Assembly: GCA_003290165.1 (NCBI GenBank)
Contig: QNQO01006987.1
Location: 186,001-250,000, forward strand
Direction: 5' to 3'
Length of the DNA: 64,000 bases
From: Berberis thunbergii
Lineage: Eukaryota > Streptophyta > Magnoliopsida > Ranunculales > Berberidaceae
The position numbers and the translations under genes are program-made. Positions within the stretch are counted from its first letter, which is position 1, and every line of letters begins with the position of its first letter. The notes under the pieces are model-generated. The model saw nothing but the letters and a program-made list of their open reading frames with translations. It was not told the origin of the DNA and ran no database searches. Shown in pieces: positions 35,069-46,375 of this stretch.

Positions 35069-36666
35069 TTACTCTATGTGAACAATTTTTCTGTTCATGT
35101 AAGCGAACCTGCAAACTTCCTCAAAGAAGTCATCAGCTGCATTATGGTTCCTCATTTGGAGAATCCTTATTGCAATCCTCCGCAAATTCTTCCCATACTT
35201 CAACAACGACTCAAGTGTACTCATCTTCTGTTCTGCATTTAGCGGCGACCTCACCATCAGAACCACCTCTTCCAAGCACGGAATGACAAAGTTCGAGTCC
35301 AACTGTTAAATCAGGCAAACTTCCATTAATCTAATTAGACTCAGCTGCTGTACATCAACAAACAATCAGACAAATAACATAAATGAACTTACACATGCTA
35401 AACTGTTTTTCTGGGACAAAGCAGCAAACATTGCTCCATGCATCTCGAACCGTACTAGTTTGGGATGGGTATTAAAGAAAGTGGCCAAATGGATTTCCGG
35501 AAAGGGTTTTAAGGTGTCATAATCGCCGGTGAATTCGATCTTCATAGTCAGATACTTCACCTCACTAGCACATTGAAGAATGCTGCTCACTGCCTCCCAA
35601 CACCACTGAACCCCTCTGATTGACAACTCCTCTAGAGATGCCAGGTTTCCGAAATCAACCTTGTATACTCTCCCTGAAGTCATAATTTACACACAAAAAA
35701 AAAACAAAACAAAACAAAACAAAAAAAAAAAAAAAAAAAAACAGAATGAACAATTATAATCTATTCAATTATTTGGATGCTTAAATTAAGAAGAAAAAAT
35801 AGATCTTAAACCCTAAATGAGGATATGAACAAATTATCTAAATTGCTTAAAAATGTCGAATTTCAGATTGAAAACAAACAACCAAGGACGAATGAAGATG
35901 GTTTACCTGCATTATTTGCGACAGAGAGATGAGTCAAACAATGGTTAGGCTTAGCTTGAATCCAGCTACAACCCTGAACCTCGAGGCGCCGAATCCTAGG
36001 ACAATGAAGGAAAAGGGAGCAATTCCCCGGTCCATAGAAATCCAATCTACACTGCTCCAACCGCTCCAATTCAATCGAAACAGATCTGAGTCCATCACAT
36101 CCAAGCAGAGATAAATTGGTCACATTGGGGCAAGCCCGAATGGTGTCTGCAAGAGCAGATTCAGTGAACCGAGCCCCAACAATCTCAAGAGTTTGGAGAG
36201 ATCTGAAACCACCCCATTTCGGCGTTTGGGTAATTAAAACACCCCATAGCTTCAAAGACTCGAGAGATGTGGCTGTGTCGATGCAATCGAGCTTGGAAGT
36301 GTCGGTGACAGTCTTATCAGAGAGGTTATCGAGACGGAGCTCGAGATGGCGGAGAGAATGATTGGTGGTGAAAAGCCAGGTGGAAAGGGCTTCAGCAGAG
36401 AAGGGGCAATAGACAACAAGGTGTTGAAGAGAGATGATGGAAGAGATGAGACGAGTGATGATGGTGTTGGGGTCGGAAGTGAGATTGTCGAAGGAGTTTC
36501 GAGCGAAGTAGAGAGAAGAGATGAATGGGGTTGAGTTTTTCCATCTCTTGGAGACGCAATTGCAGTTGGCGACATCTCTTGCGTTGCTGATGTGAGAGAT
36601 TATGTATTGGAGAATGGCTTCTGGTAGAGCTTCCATTCGTGACTCTCTGTTGTTTGAGCTGCTCAT
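35069..36666 (-). CDS. F-box/LRR-type protein, three exons
   Basis: Exons on the minus strand are 36666-35907, 35673-35393 and 35302-35069. Introns are 35906-35674 (GTAAAC..TTCAG) and 35392-35303 (GTAAGT..AACAG), phases 1 and 0. The joined frame is 424 codons without internal stops. Residues about 12-45 are an F-box (LPEAILQYIISHISNARDVA, then CNCVSKRWK). The rest is leucine-rich-repeat-like (LESLKLWGV, LQTLEIVGA, VTNLSLLGCDGL) and ends in AYMNRKIVHIE. It resembles the plant family typified by Arabidopsis At1g10780 (about 418 aa). As an F-box protein it probably acts as a substrate adaptor of an SCF ubiquitin ligase; the substrate is unknown. An in-frame ATG 9 nt upstream (36675) is an alternative start, and another ATG lies at 36636. 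The upstream region has a CT/GA tract (36757-36775). Confidence 0.92.
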
Positions 36667-36749
36667 CGTCCTCATCGATCCAGAAACAGAAAAAATAAAT
36701 GACTGATGAGAGAGAGACACAGAGGAGCTTCTATTTTTATTTATTTTTT

Positions 36750-36780
36750 TGGTATAAATAAGAGAGAGAGAGACAGGGGC
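36750..36780 (-). promoter_or_regulatory. GA/CT tract upstream of the F-box gene
   Basis: An alternating GA run (CT on the gene strand), with TTATTTATACC next to it on the minus strand, lies about 100 bp upstream of the start codon. CT-rich leaders and core promoters are common in plants. The role here is inferred. Confidence 0.35.
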
Positions 36781-36899
36781 GCTACATTTTTGGATTTCAA
36801 ATTTTAAAAAGTTGAGAAAAAAGTTTAAGGAGGGTGAGGGGCCGCCCACATCTTCTTTCAAACTTTTAAATTTCGATTTTTGAGTTTTGACCGTATATA

Positions 36900-38486
36900 T
36901 ATTTGTTTTAACATTTTGGTTGGTATATTTCTCAATGCCACTTTATGTTTTACTAGTGTAATACCCGTGCCGATGGCACTACTACAGAGTACATCGTACT
37001 ATCACGGAATAATCGCAGCTGGGTATAACACAAACTAAATTAATATACTAACACAAAGGTATAACATTTCATATTTAAATCAATAACAAAATTGCAAAAG
37101 ACAATGAGGAAAAAACCTGTTCAAATGCAAAAAATGGAATTTGTAGAAACATACCCAATCAAGTAAATCCGCAAGTAAGCAGCACTGAGAATATTGAGAG
37201 CTGCTCCAAGGAAATTTATCAAACTACATAGAAATTTATTTCGCTGTAAATGATAAAAATCAAATCAATATACTATCCAAGGAAATATAAATAGGTGAAC
37301 AAAGAAATCTTTAACACTTTCACTAACAACACACTCACATTGATCGATTCATGAATCAAAGAACAAAACCTCAATTTGCAGTGAAGTTCAAACAGTGAAT
37401 AGGAAGACTGAACTGACCTTCTTCTATGCTCCGATAAGCGATTCGAAACGCATCAACTTTAGTTTCGATTTTGATCGAAATCAGTAAATGATTATCAACT
37501 TTGGCAGTGAATCGAAGAGAAACCTAGGTAGAGGAGAATGGTGAAAGGGGTTTAAAGTTGCAAAGGAGAAGGAAAGAAACAAACCTCTGAGAAGAAGAAT
37601 AAGAAGAACCCCAAAGCATCTAAATCAAACTTCTTCTTCTTTCGTCCTCTCCTTCTTTCGTCCCTCTTCTTCTCTGCTTCGAGAATCCGTGGAGGAGGTG
37701 TGGAGAGAGTGAGATTAGATCTGAAGAAAAAGGTTTGGAGGTTTGGGGGAAAAAAAAAAGGATCTTCAGATCTGAAGAAGAAGAAGAAGAAGAATCTACC
37801 AAAGAAGAAGAAGGAAAAAAAAATTCGAAACCCTCTTCTTCTCTGCTTCGAGAAAGGAGAGATTTTGGGTTGGAGGGGTTTGGGTAGTGGAAGAGAGGGG
37901 AAAGGAAAAGAGGGAGAGGAAATCATCGGGGGTGTATGATTTCACTTAAAGTTATAACAAAAGCCACGTAGGACAAACAGAGTGTGGGCACTGTTCATGA
38001 ACAGTGAAAAGCCTATGTGAAATGTTAGATAGATTTGTCATCCCCCAAAGTCAATATTCTCATTTTAGGGTTAATTTGCATTAGGGTCCATGATTTATAC
38101 CAACTTGAATTTGGATCTCATGCTTGTCTAGTTTTGAGGCCGAATCCCAAGACCATGCTGACCATTAATTCTTCGTCAGTAGTTGAATGAATTAATTTTT
38201 TTTAAATAAAATTTTAGACTTTATGTCCAGCAATTTATATCGACTTTGTATTTAAGTCCTATTTGTACCTGAGAGTTGACGGTCAAGGGATCAATGTGAT
38301 CTTTGGACTCAGACTCAAAGTTGGACGAACTTGAAACCCCAACTCAAAACTTGTACAAACTATAGGAGTCAAACACAATTGAACTCAAACAAATCAATAG
38401 GGAAGTTCTTTTTTAAATCCGCCCACAAATCATTTCAACATTTTTTTTCTAACTCCTATATTGGTTAATAATTTTTTTTTCTTATT
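36900..38486. other. Intergenic, with a possible unclassified repeat
   Basis: No supported gene. 37550-37930 is strongly purine/pyrimidine asymmetric (GAAGAAGAAG runs), which creates long meaningless frames on both strands. TACTAGTGTAATACCCGTGC at about 36951 and CACTGTTCATGAACAGTG at 37989-38006 (a near-perfect palindrome) look like pieces of a dispersed repeat, but I cannot define its ends. Confidence 0.4.
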
Positions 38487-38599
38487 GGCAGTGACTACTC
38501 CACACCACCATATATACTATCTACACCACCATGTACTTTTCTTTTCTTTTTTCCTACTAACCCACATCACCCAAAAAACTGTTTTTGAAAAAAAAACAG

Positions 38600-39175
38600 T
38601 AACATAAAAATAGGGTAACTTTCGACAAATTTAAACCTTCAATTGAGACCGATTCTCAATCACATCAAAACATGAAAATTGTAGTATACTGAGTTATCTA
38701 ATAATCACTATTTGAATCACTTAAAAACGTTTTGAAATGAGCAAGTTATGGTCATTTTACTAAAGTCTCACAAATCTGTCTCCCAGTGAAAATGGAATAG
38801 AGTCTCTAATTTTCGGCCAACTTATATTCTCGATAAAGATTGATTCTTAAGCTTATCAAAACACGAAAACTATATGACTTGGAGTTATATAATAAACACA
38901 ATTTGAATCACTTGAACATGTTTTGAAATGAGAAAGTTATGGGCATTTACTAAAGTCGCACAAATCTGTCTTGCAATGAAAATGAGGTAGTGTCCCTGAA
39001 TTTTGACCAACTTATATGCTTGATCGAGACCAATTCTCAAGCTCATAAAACAAATACAATTGTAGTACTCTGAGTTATCTAATAAACACAATTTGAATCA
39101 CTTGAAAATATTTTGAAATGAGAAAGTTATGGGCTATTTTACTAGTCACTAAAATCTGTCTGAAAAAAAGAGTCA
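38600..39175 (-). repeat. ~190-bp tandem repeats, about 3 copies
   Basis: Units at about 38762, 38952 and 39143 start near TAAAGTC(T/G)CACAAATCTGTC. They contain GAGTTAT(C/A)TAATAA and TTTTGAAATGAG(A/C)AAGTTATG. The same family recurs in the opposite orientation at 47255-47630 and 51045-51600. Confidence 0.85.
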
Positions 39176-39304
39176 GATTTCACCCATTCGCATGAAGCAA
39201 TGTGAGAATTGGGTGAAATTTCGCTCAGACCTATGTGAGGATTAGATGAAAATTCGCATAGATCAAGACGAACACTACACCAAAAGGCCTATTTAGCTAT
39301 ACGG

Positions 39305-39580
39305 AGGTGGCCACGGCCCCTAAACCGTTGGTTTATTTGCCACGGCTAAAAACCGTGGCTATAGTGGCCAACGGACTAAAACCGTGGCTAAAAAAGGCTT
39401 AGCCACGGTTCTAAACCGTTGGAGTGTTTGCCACGGTTCTAAACCGTTGGGGTGTTTGCCACGGCTAAAAACCGTTGCTATAGTACCCAACGGCCTAAAA
39501 CCGTGGCTATAGCCGTGTGTTTGCCACGGCTATAAACCGTGGCTATAGGGAGCAACGGCCAAAAACCGTTGCTAAATCTA
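39305..39580. repeat. CACTA subterminal repeats, left
   Basis: More than ten copies, in both orientations, of CCACGGCTAAAAACCGTGGC-like motifs with CCGTTGG variants. Such motifs are transposase-binding sites in CACTA elements, and the palindromic form can fold. Confidence 0.85.
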
Positions 39581-40000
39581 AGGGTTTTGCACGTGGGCCG
39601 CATGCGTGGAGGGAGACTTACGCGCTCTTGCAAAAACAGCTTTCCCGCTCGGGAGAAAACTGATTTCCCGCTTTGGCGAAAAAAATTGGGGAGAATAATA
39701 GAGGTTGTGCGGTCATTGGGAGAGATTTTCTACCATTTTGCAAAGGAGAGATCGAGGAGGAGAGAAAATCAAAGTTTAAATCAAAGGAGGAAGAGGAGGA
39801 GGAGAGGTTTGGCGCAGAGGAGAGATCGAGGAGGAGAGAGCTTTAGAGCTTCAGAGTCAGAGAAAGGTTTGGCGCAGAGGAGAGATCGAGGAGGAGAGAG
39901 CTTCAGAGTCAGAAAGAGCTTGAAAATTTCACGGTTTGGTTTCGCCTCCTTCCATTTTCATTTTAGGGTTCCATTTTAAGATCTTCAAATGTGTTTATCT
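39581..40000 (+). other. CACTA leader-like GA-rich region
   Basis: A GA-rich stretch with a ~50-60-bp direct duplication (AGGTTTGGCGCAGAGGAGAG at 39805 and 39865) precedes a T-rich intron-like region. It looks like the 5' leader of a transcript from the element. The 146-codon open frame from 39539 reads through the repeats and has no recognisable domain, so I do not call it a gene. Confidence 0.4.
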
Positions 40001-41564
40001 CCTGGTATCAATTTACTGTTTAATCAACTTGCTTCTGTTCTAAATTTTTCTTTGCACCATGTGTAGATTTTCCCAGCATTTTCTTGGGTATATAGCTGAT
40101 ATTTTTAATGTTTTTTCATCTATTCACTTCTGTCTGTCAGTGTTATTGACGGATGTTAAAGAGCTAATGAGATGAAACTTGATTATTGTTATTCTGTTCA
40201 AAGAATTTTAATTGACTATATGTTTGTCACCTCCATTGAAGAAACTGATAAGGAGACTGATGTTCTGTATAGACTAAACTTCTCCGAAATGCGGTCTTTA
40301 ACTTCCCCTGTTGTGAAGCTTAAATTTTTATGAATGAACAAGATACATGTTACAAGTTATTTAAGTATGTTTGAAAGCTCCCCGAAATGAACATACAGAG
40401 CAAAAGTTAATTCAATCAACTGGATGCTTACTACTGCTACTTATACTACTACTTTTGGTTTAGTAAATGGATTGGCATTTTGATTGAAAGTGTTTCTTCA
40501 TTCAATTAGAAAAACTAACTTTTTGTATAATGGATTTTGGATAAGATGGTGTTCAAAAGCTGCAAGACGGAGAGTTCATTGTTCAAGTGAGTCAATTTTT
40601 CGTGGGTTGCTTGTAAAGTTTCTTAAAGTGGGTGCTATGTTCTTTAGGTTTAGGCTGAACTTTTTTAAAGGGGAGAGTCTCCCACATTCAGTTGTCAAAT
40701 CTTGTGAGTTATTTAAATTCAGTCACTGCAGTTGTCATCATTCATCCAAATTTTTGTTATTGTTCTAGTATTTAAGGTTTCATATTTAGATAACCCTGTT
40801 AGGGACTTCTACAGCAAGATTAGTCGAGATTGTGGGATCTGGGGGGAATCAAGTGATTTCTCCCCCATTATTTTAGTTTTATTGTCCAAAACTTGGGATT
40901 TTTTATGCACCAAAATAATATATTTCCAAGAGTCATACACTCTTTCAAGATTCTTATGCTGCCTTGCTACTTAGAATATAACATTTTTTTGTGGTAAGAA
41001 AGCCTTCATGCTTGAGTTTTTTTGCTATTTAGGTTGTGTATTGGACTTGTTATTCCCCTAAGTATATGTACACACAATTTATTCAATAATATTTGATGAT
41101 TATTTATTTATTTATTTATTTTTGAGAAAGAAGTAAAGTTTTATATTTCCACTTTGCAGGAAATACATTTGAGTTACAAACCTCTGCCTTACTGAAGTTC
41201 TCCTTTAGGTATCCTCTCTTTCTCTCGATCTATTTCCGATTACTTTCTTGCATCATCCCAGACTGCATTAACCTCCCTTTGCTTTTAATTCTGAATTTAA
41301 AAATCACTTTTTTGTGTCTCTGTGTGTGTTATTGTAGTTGTAGTTATTGATATTGATGTGTGAGGCGAGGGAAACAAATTAAGGTTTTCTAGCTGCTTGT
41401 TTATGGAATTATGATAGATGTGTGTGTTATTGTAGTTGGCATCACTGTTTCACACATTTTGATATGTTTGAATACCATTGACAAAGGTGGTAAGCTTTAC
41501 TTCACTTAATCCCGATTTGCTTATGGCATGGTTAACTCATTTGGTGTTTCATTTCTATTTGCAG
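40001..41564. other. CACTA interior, intron-like
   Basis: T-rich, AT-rich sequence without recognisable exons. A TTTATTTATTTATTTATTT microsatellite is at about 41103. Confidence 0.5.
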
Positions 41565-41683
41565 GATGGGACAAGAACTTTGGCTTCCAGCTATACATGA
41601 GTGATACCAGTGGAAACTATGGTGGGTGGAAGGTTGCAGCTATAGGAGCAATCAACCAAGAAGCACAGTTTAAGTCATGGTAA
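41565..41683 (+). pseudogene. PAC1: Captured exon of proteasome subunit alpha type-4
   Basis: After an intact acceptor (TTTGCAG) the frame reads [14 protein letters not shown], then [14 protein letters not shown] and NQEAQ, then diverges and stops at 41681. This is the segment around the conserved GWD..FGFQLY(M)SDPSGNY..W of the 20S proteasome alpha-4 (PAC1/alpha3) subunit. Only about 38 of ~250 residues are present, so no proteasome subunit can be made. A 35-bp direct duplication (41667-41701 and 41760-41794) overlaps its end. Confidence 0.85.
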
Positions 41684-42426
41684 ACAATATCAGTCCCATG
41701 GTAAACAAGTAATTTAAGAAGTAGTTTTTATGTAGAACCTTCATGTTTCCTAAAGAAGTAGTTTAAGTCATGGTAAACAATATCAGTCCCATGGAGAACC
41801 TTCATATTAAATTTATGCAAACAACAATTTTCATATTTATGTGTAACATTTGGATAAAAATATTGATATCAAAATAGAGTAACATTTGGATAAGTAAAGG
41901 TATCTATTCTTTCCTGACTGCAATTTAATCCTTAGATTCTTATCTTTTAAATCGTAAACCACGTGGGTTCAATTTCAGGTGAAAACTCCTTGAAAGGGTC
42001 ATTTTTCACGTATATCCTTTTATGATTGAGTGGTTGTTCTTGTGCGCATCTAAGAGATCTACACTTGATATAAATTTCTGAAGTGACTGATACGAAGATT
42101 AATTCATTGGTGCTGTATATTGTTTTCATATCTTCATTTGCAGTTGAAAGGCCTACTCAACGGATGAATTCATCATATATTCTGTAAATAAATAAATAAA
42201 TAAATAAAATCCATCATATTTATAATAATACTTTAATTAAAAAATCTATCAACTTTTTTACTAATAAATTTTATCTAGAAGAGCCCCTCTACATTAGACA
42301 TGTTAAATTTGAAAATGACAACTATCTAACTCCTATCATACACTCTGGATAGTCCATCAACAACCCCATGTACATGTCAAGAGGTGAGACAAACAAACAA
42401 AGTCTGACATCTATTTCCTGATTCAG

Positions 42427-42719
42427 CTTGCAAGAACTGCAAAGTCAAGATTCTCTGCAAAGGACTATAGTGATCATATGGCCCTTGTTTGTGCTTATGA
42501 AGGATGGAAAGATGCAGAGAGGGAAGGATCTGCATATGAATATTGCTGGAGGAATTTTCTCTCTGCTCGGACTCTTCAGGCTATCCATTCTCTTAGGAAG
42601 CAGTTCAACTTTATCTTAAAAGATGTTGGTTTGTTAGATGAGAATGCCAGTGCAAATAATACTTTGAGCCATAACCATGGTTCGTGCCGTCATTTGTTCA
42701 GGTCTTTTTCCTGGTATAG
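42427..42719 (+). pseudogene. Captured fragment of a DExH-box RNA helicase
   Basis: After TTCAG the frame reads [20 protein letters not shown], then [19 protein letters not shown] and [19 protein letters not shown]. This is the region C-terminal to the helicase core (HA2/OB-fold side) of plant DExH3/DExH5-type proteins related to animal DHX36. Near 42680 the frame shifts: the expected [12 protein letters not shown] continues one frame over, so a few bases were lost. About 95 residues of a >1000-residue protein remain, without ATPase motifs. Confidence 0.85.
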
Positions 42720-42940
42720 TTTTTTAAAGAAAGTGTAAACCATAGTTTTTATTTTTATTTTTTATGGATCAATCAATCAAGCAGGCAGGTATATATTAAT
42801 GGACTGCTAGGTGACTAAGGAATTCACTACGCAAAAAAGGTCCAACTGCTCTACCCTATGTGTGATATACAACTAACATGGTCTTGTTTTTAAGGTGAAT
42901 TTGTCTTAAACATGATTTTATTATTGATGAATTAAAACAG

Positions 42941-42991
42941 GTCAATGGTGGTTGGGTACTTGATGGACAAAAGCGCTGGATAGGAAACAGT
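42941..42991 (+). pseudogene. ACX4: Captured fragment of acyl-CoA oxidase 4
   Basis: After an acceptor AAAACAG the frame reads VNGGWVLDGQKRWIGNS, the conserved beta-domain stretch of plant peroxisomal short-chain acyl-CoA oxidase ACX4 (acyl-CoA dehydrogenase fold). Similarity ends at GNS. The piece is short (17 residues), but the GGW.L.GQKRWIGNS pattern is distinctive for that family. Confidence 0.7.
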
Positions 42992-43150
42992 GCCCCTGAA
43001 GAGAGTTATTGGTTACATTTTTTTCCAATTTATACATGTTTCAGCTTGCATTGATTATTGCATCTCTTTTTGTGCAAAATAATTGTGTGGGTATTTAGTT
43101 CTTTTTTCATTTCTTGCATGTGATTAGGGAGATGACCTTCATCCTCGTGT

Positions 43151-43500
43151 TTGGGCAGTCCTGTGTTGCAATCGGATGGGTCACTGCTGCTCGGAAACAG
43201 GCTCTGCTTTGCGGCTCTGTTTGGCCTGCAAGGGCGGTGTAGGCGACTCAGCTGCGAGGATCACAATGCGCGCAGGAATGAGGTGCACTCAGCCTGGTTT
43301 CTGTCAGTTTCCATTTGCGAGGCTGGCTGGACTGCATGTGCACTGATAGGAGCTTTCAGCATGGGTTCTCCCCTGTTTGCACGGTGCCTTGGCACTGCAG
43401 GAGCGAGGAGACATCCACAGAATGTCAGAACCGCTCTCGGTGGTCTTGCTATTTCTTTCCTGAGACATCCACAGAATGTCAGAACCGTGCATTTGAGCTT
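43151..43500. other. GC-rich CACTA interior with a 26-bp direct repeat
   Basis: Base composition rises sharply against the AT-rich surroundings. A perfect 26-bp repeat (starting GAGACATCCACAG) occurs at 43408-43433 and 43462-43487. Open frames cross it but show no recognisable domain. It may be another captured piece or CACTA-specific sequence. Confidence 0.5.
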
Positions 43501-43592
43501 ATGAAGAAACCAGAAGCATGGAAGGATGGGATTATAACAGGAAAAGATAACTACACTTCAAAGGAATATGGTCTGGACGAACACCAAGGTAT
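43488..43592 (+). pseudogene. Exon-like fragment, unidentified
   Basis: The frame reads AFELMKKPEAWKDGIITGKD, then NYTSKEYGLDEHQ, and ends in a good donor (CAAG/GTATGT). Composition and the splice site look like a real exon from a host gene, but I do not recognise the protein. Its left border merges into the GC-rich repeat. Confidence 0.5.
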
Positions 43593-44847
43593 GTGCACAG
43601 GGGATAAGGAAACTGGCTTTATATCCTAATTATTGAAAATTTTATGATGTGCTGATGTGGTTGGATTTACTTGTCATGATGTATAGTACTTTTTAATGTA
43701 GGGTTTGGGGCGAACCTTGGAATGACTTGCAACCGACGACTGAGATTAATGGGAGTTTGATTAGAAGTCATCGTAAAATGGATAGGAGGTGGTGGCGGGC
43801 ACAGGTGACAGTCGAAGCTCACTTCAAACTATGGAGAAGTAGTGTTGATTTTTCATAAACAAGTTATTGTGTCCCATGTATCATTTATTCTTCAGTTTGT
43901 TTTCTGATTATCATTCAATTCTGAATACTTCATGTCGGATTTTAGTTTAATTTTCAAAGAAAATTTTCATATTGAAGAGCTACATCACACCTTTTCAGGC
44001 TGTGCGCTACCTAATGAGGTATTAAACTAAATACACATGTGACCTCCTGAATATCGCTCGGCATACAGCCTTTGGAATGCAAGCTGCAAAAAATTGTCGC
44101 CGAAAGTCTTGGAGAATGGCCAAGGGTATTACATGTTTAAATCTATTTTCTGTTGATTCTAAGGGTATGAACGATTCAATTTTCACATTTAAGGACAGGT
44201 TTTCACTTTTTTTTTTTTAGGAACTTAAAGTTGTTTAAAAATCTACAGGTGCCAAGTTGGAAGCTTATAGTGGTCATAGATTTTATACAACTTACAAATC
44301 CTCTTGTAGCCACTTCCAAGTAAATGTAAACAAAGTGAGTGGCTACCAGGGTGCAAACAAACACCTCTTGAATATTTCGTTTTCGAAAGAGAGGTTTTCC
44401 CAATTTGGTTTTAAAATAACAAAGGCGTCATATGCTTCTCAAAATAGGTTCATGTTTTCTTTTTTTGTTTTGTTTTTGTTTTGTTTTTGTTTTTGTCCAA
44501 TCAATGGACTCCATTTCATAACTTATATAATATGGAAAAGTTGAAGCTTCTGATGAGTTCATATGAGATTTGTATTGATCATAGCCACTTCATAAAAAAA
44601 TATTTATTTGTCAAGCTTCTTGTGTCTAACTTCAATCCACAGATTCATTTATTTTGTTTCATGTGTTAAATCTGTTGTAACTACTGTTGGCTGCTATCCA
44701 AATAATTGAGAATGACATATAGAAAGCTTGCTTTGTAGATAAACTACTTTTTTCTGTTCCTTATGACTTTCCAGTGCTAACATTAAGAAATAAATATTTT
44801 TCCCTCGATGGTTAATTGTATGATCATGGTATTGAATCTCTTATCAG

Positions 44848-45056
44848 GTCATCAAGCATTTTGACGGGTGTAAAGCTGATCTGGTTGTCTGTGATGGTGC
44901 TCCAGATGGTTAGAGAAATTTGATTTGGATGTTATCTTCTCAGCCAATTTCAACTATATATTATATAGCTTGTGAGTTCACTTTGTTATCTTTCTGGCTG
45001 TAGTTACTGGACTACATGATATGGATGAATTCGTTCAGTCGCAACTTATACTGGCA
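44848..45056 (+). pseudogene. Captured two-exon fragment of an FtsJ/TRM7-type tRNA 2'-O-methyltransferase
   Basis: Exon 44848-44908 encodes VIKHFDGCKADLVVCDGAPD. After an intron (GTTAGA..GGCTGTAG), exon 45004-45056 encodes TGLHDMDEFVQSQLILA and ends at a GTAAG donor. The two join in phase and give the conserved D-x-V-x-x-DGAPDVTG..D stretch of the FTSJ1/TRM7 family, which methylates the tRNA anticodon loop. The SAM-binding N-terminus and the rest are absent. A retained intron shows that genomic DNA, not cDNA, was captured. Confidence 0.88.
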
Positions 45057-45510
45057 GTAAGTTTAGAGTTTCTGCTATACTTGGTCTAGTTACTTTCCAT
45101 CAACTGATTCTTCCACAGATTGGGTTTTGCTGTTATAAATTTTGACAAAGTTGATACATAGGGAATACCTTGATAGTGCCATTGGATGTTTGTGACTTTT
45201 GTCTCCTTCATATTTTATTGTTCTGCATTTACCTATTATAAATAAAGAGAAGGTCTTGCTTCTAAAGCTTTTGGTGACAGTCGTGGAAAGCAAATAAATT
45301 CATCCACTTGACTTTATCCTGAACAATAGCTGATATAGGTATTCTCCTTGAAAAATGGGTTTTTTTGTTTGTTTTTGCATGATAACCAAGGTATAATATT
45401 GAGTGATAACCAAGGTCTGTATGACTGAGTTCTCCCTGACAATACAGAGCAATGGAGTTGATACAAAGATCACTAGCCTGACTTTACCTCCTTTTGTTCC
45501 CATGTTCTAG

Positions 45511-45636
45511 GACGATGCAAATGGTGTGAAACCCACATCACAAAGTGAGACCCAGGCTCCTGAAAACAGAACTGAAGCAGAAAAATCTCTCCCACCAGTA
45601 AAGAAGGATGGCGAGCTTCCACCTCCAAAAGCTCTT
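45511..45636 (+). pseudogene. Exon-like fragment, unidentified
   Basis: An open 42-codon exon lies between TTCTAG and GTAAGT. It encodes DDANGVKPTSQSETQAPENR, then TEAEKSLPPVKKDGELPPPK, an Asp/Glu/Pro/Lys-rich low-complexity sequence. The splice borders are good. I cannot assign a family. Confidence 0.5.
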
Positions 45637-46375
45637 GTAAGTTCCGTCTTCTCATTGTTGTACCTGAAAGCTGTAATATGGGTACTTTTGGATGTTATCT
45701 TGAAACTTTTGATAGTTCTGCCATATTATTATTTACCACTATGGCGTTTCTTTTCTAGAAGCAGGCATCAAAGTTTTTTTTATGCATTCTGCAAACATTT
45801 CTTTGTTGCCATCCATGCATAGACTACGCATAAAGATTTGTTTATTGTGATGTATACATAAACTACTGATGATAAAGATGAACTTAATATTCAAACTTGC
45901 CTGTCATGAACTTTTTTAAATAGGGCATGTTAGTTTGTCACACTTTTTGATACACATTCCCACATTGAATAGAATTACGATTTTTTAAGGTGGAGATCAT
46001 CTTTACAAAAAATCAGCTCATTTTAACATTTTTTGCCTATCAAACAATTGTACGAAAATGAAGAATGTAGCCGATTGCAGCTGTCCATTTTACATAAATT
46101 TCAACTTAAGATGTTGGAATGAACTGAATTTTTTCCAGCATTTGTTTTTCTTCGAATGCATGATTGGTCTGAGCTTCTTGTCAAGCTATAAAAGCTAACT
46201 TTGCTTGGTTGACAATTGCAGGTAATTGTGGCAAGTACTTGTGAAGGTGCATAGCTTTGCTTGGCTCTATACGAGGAGCAGGTGACAGAAATTTGCTTTG
46301 TATTTCAGTTGAAATATGGTGTGTTTTTGTTGTGTGGTACTTGTGATATTAATAAAATGAATTCTGCTGGTTTAG

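Noticed and set aside
35929..36575. Open frames on both strands overlapping the F-box exon
   Set aside because: They are shadows of the well-supported F-box coding exon 35907-36666.
37552..37939. Overlapping open frames of 60-124 codons on both strands
   Set aside because: They come from GAA/TTC-rich strand-asymmetric DNA. The peptides are F/S/K/R low complexity.
39539..39979. 146-codon frame near the CACTA left end
   Set aside because: It reads through subterminal motifs and a direct duplication. The peptide is R/E/G-rich without a domain.
43690..43860. Plus-strand open stretch containing a W-rich peptide after TGTAG
   Set aside because: It could be a further captured exon, but I see no family pattern and no clear donor, so it is not listed as a feature.
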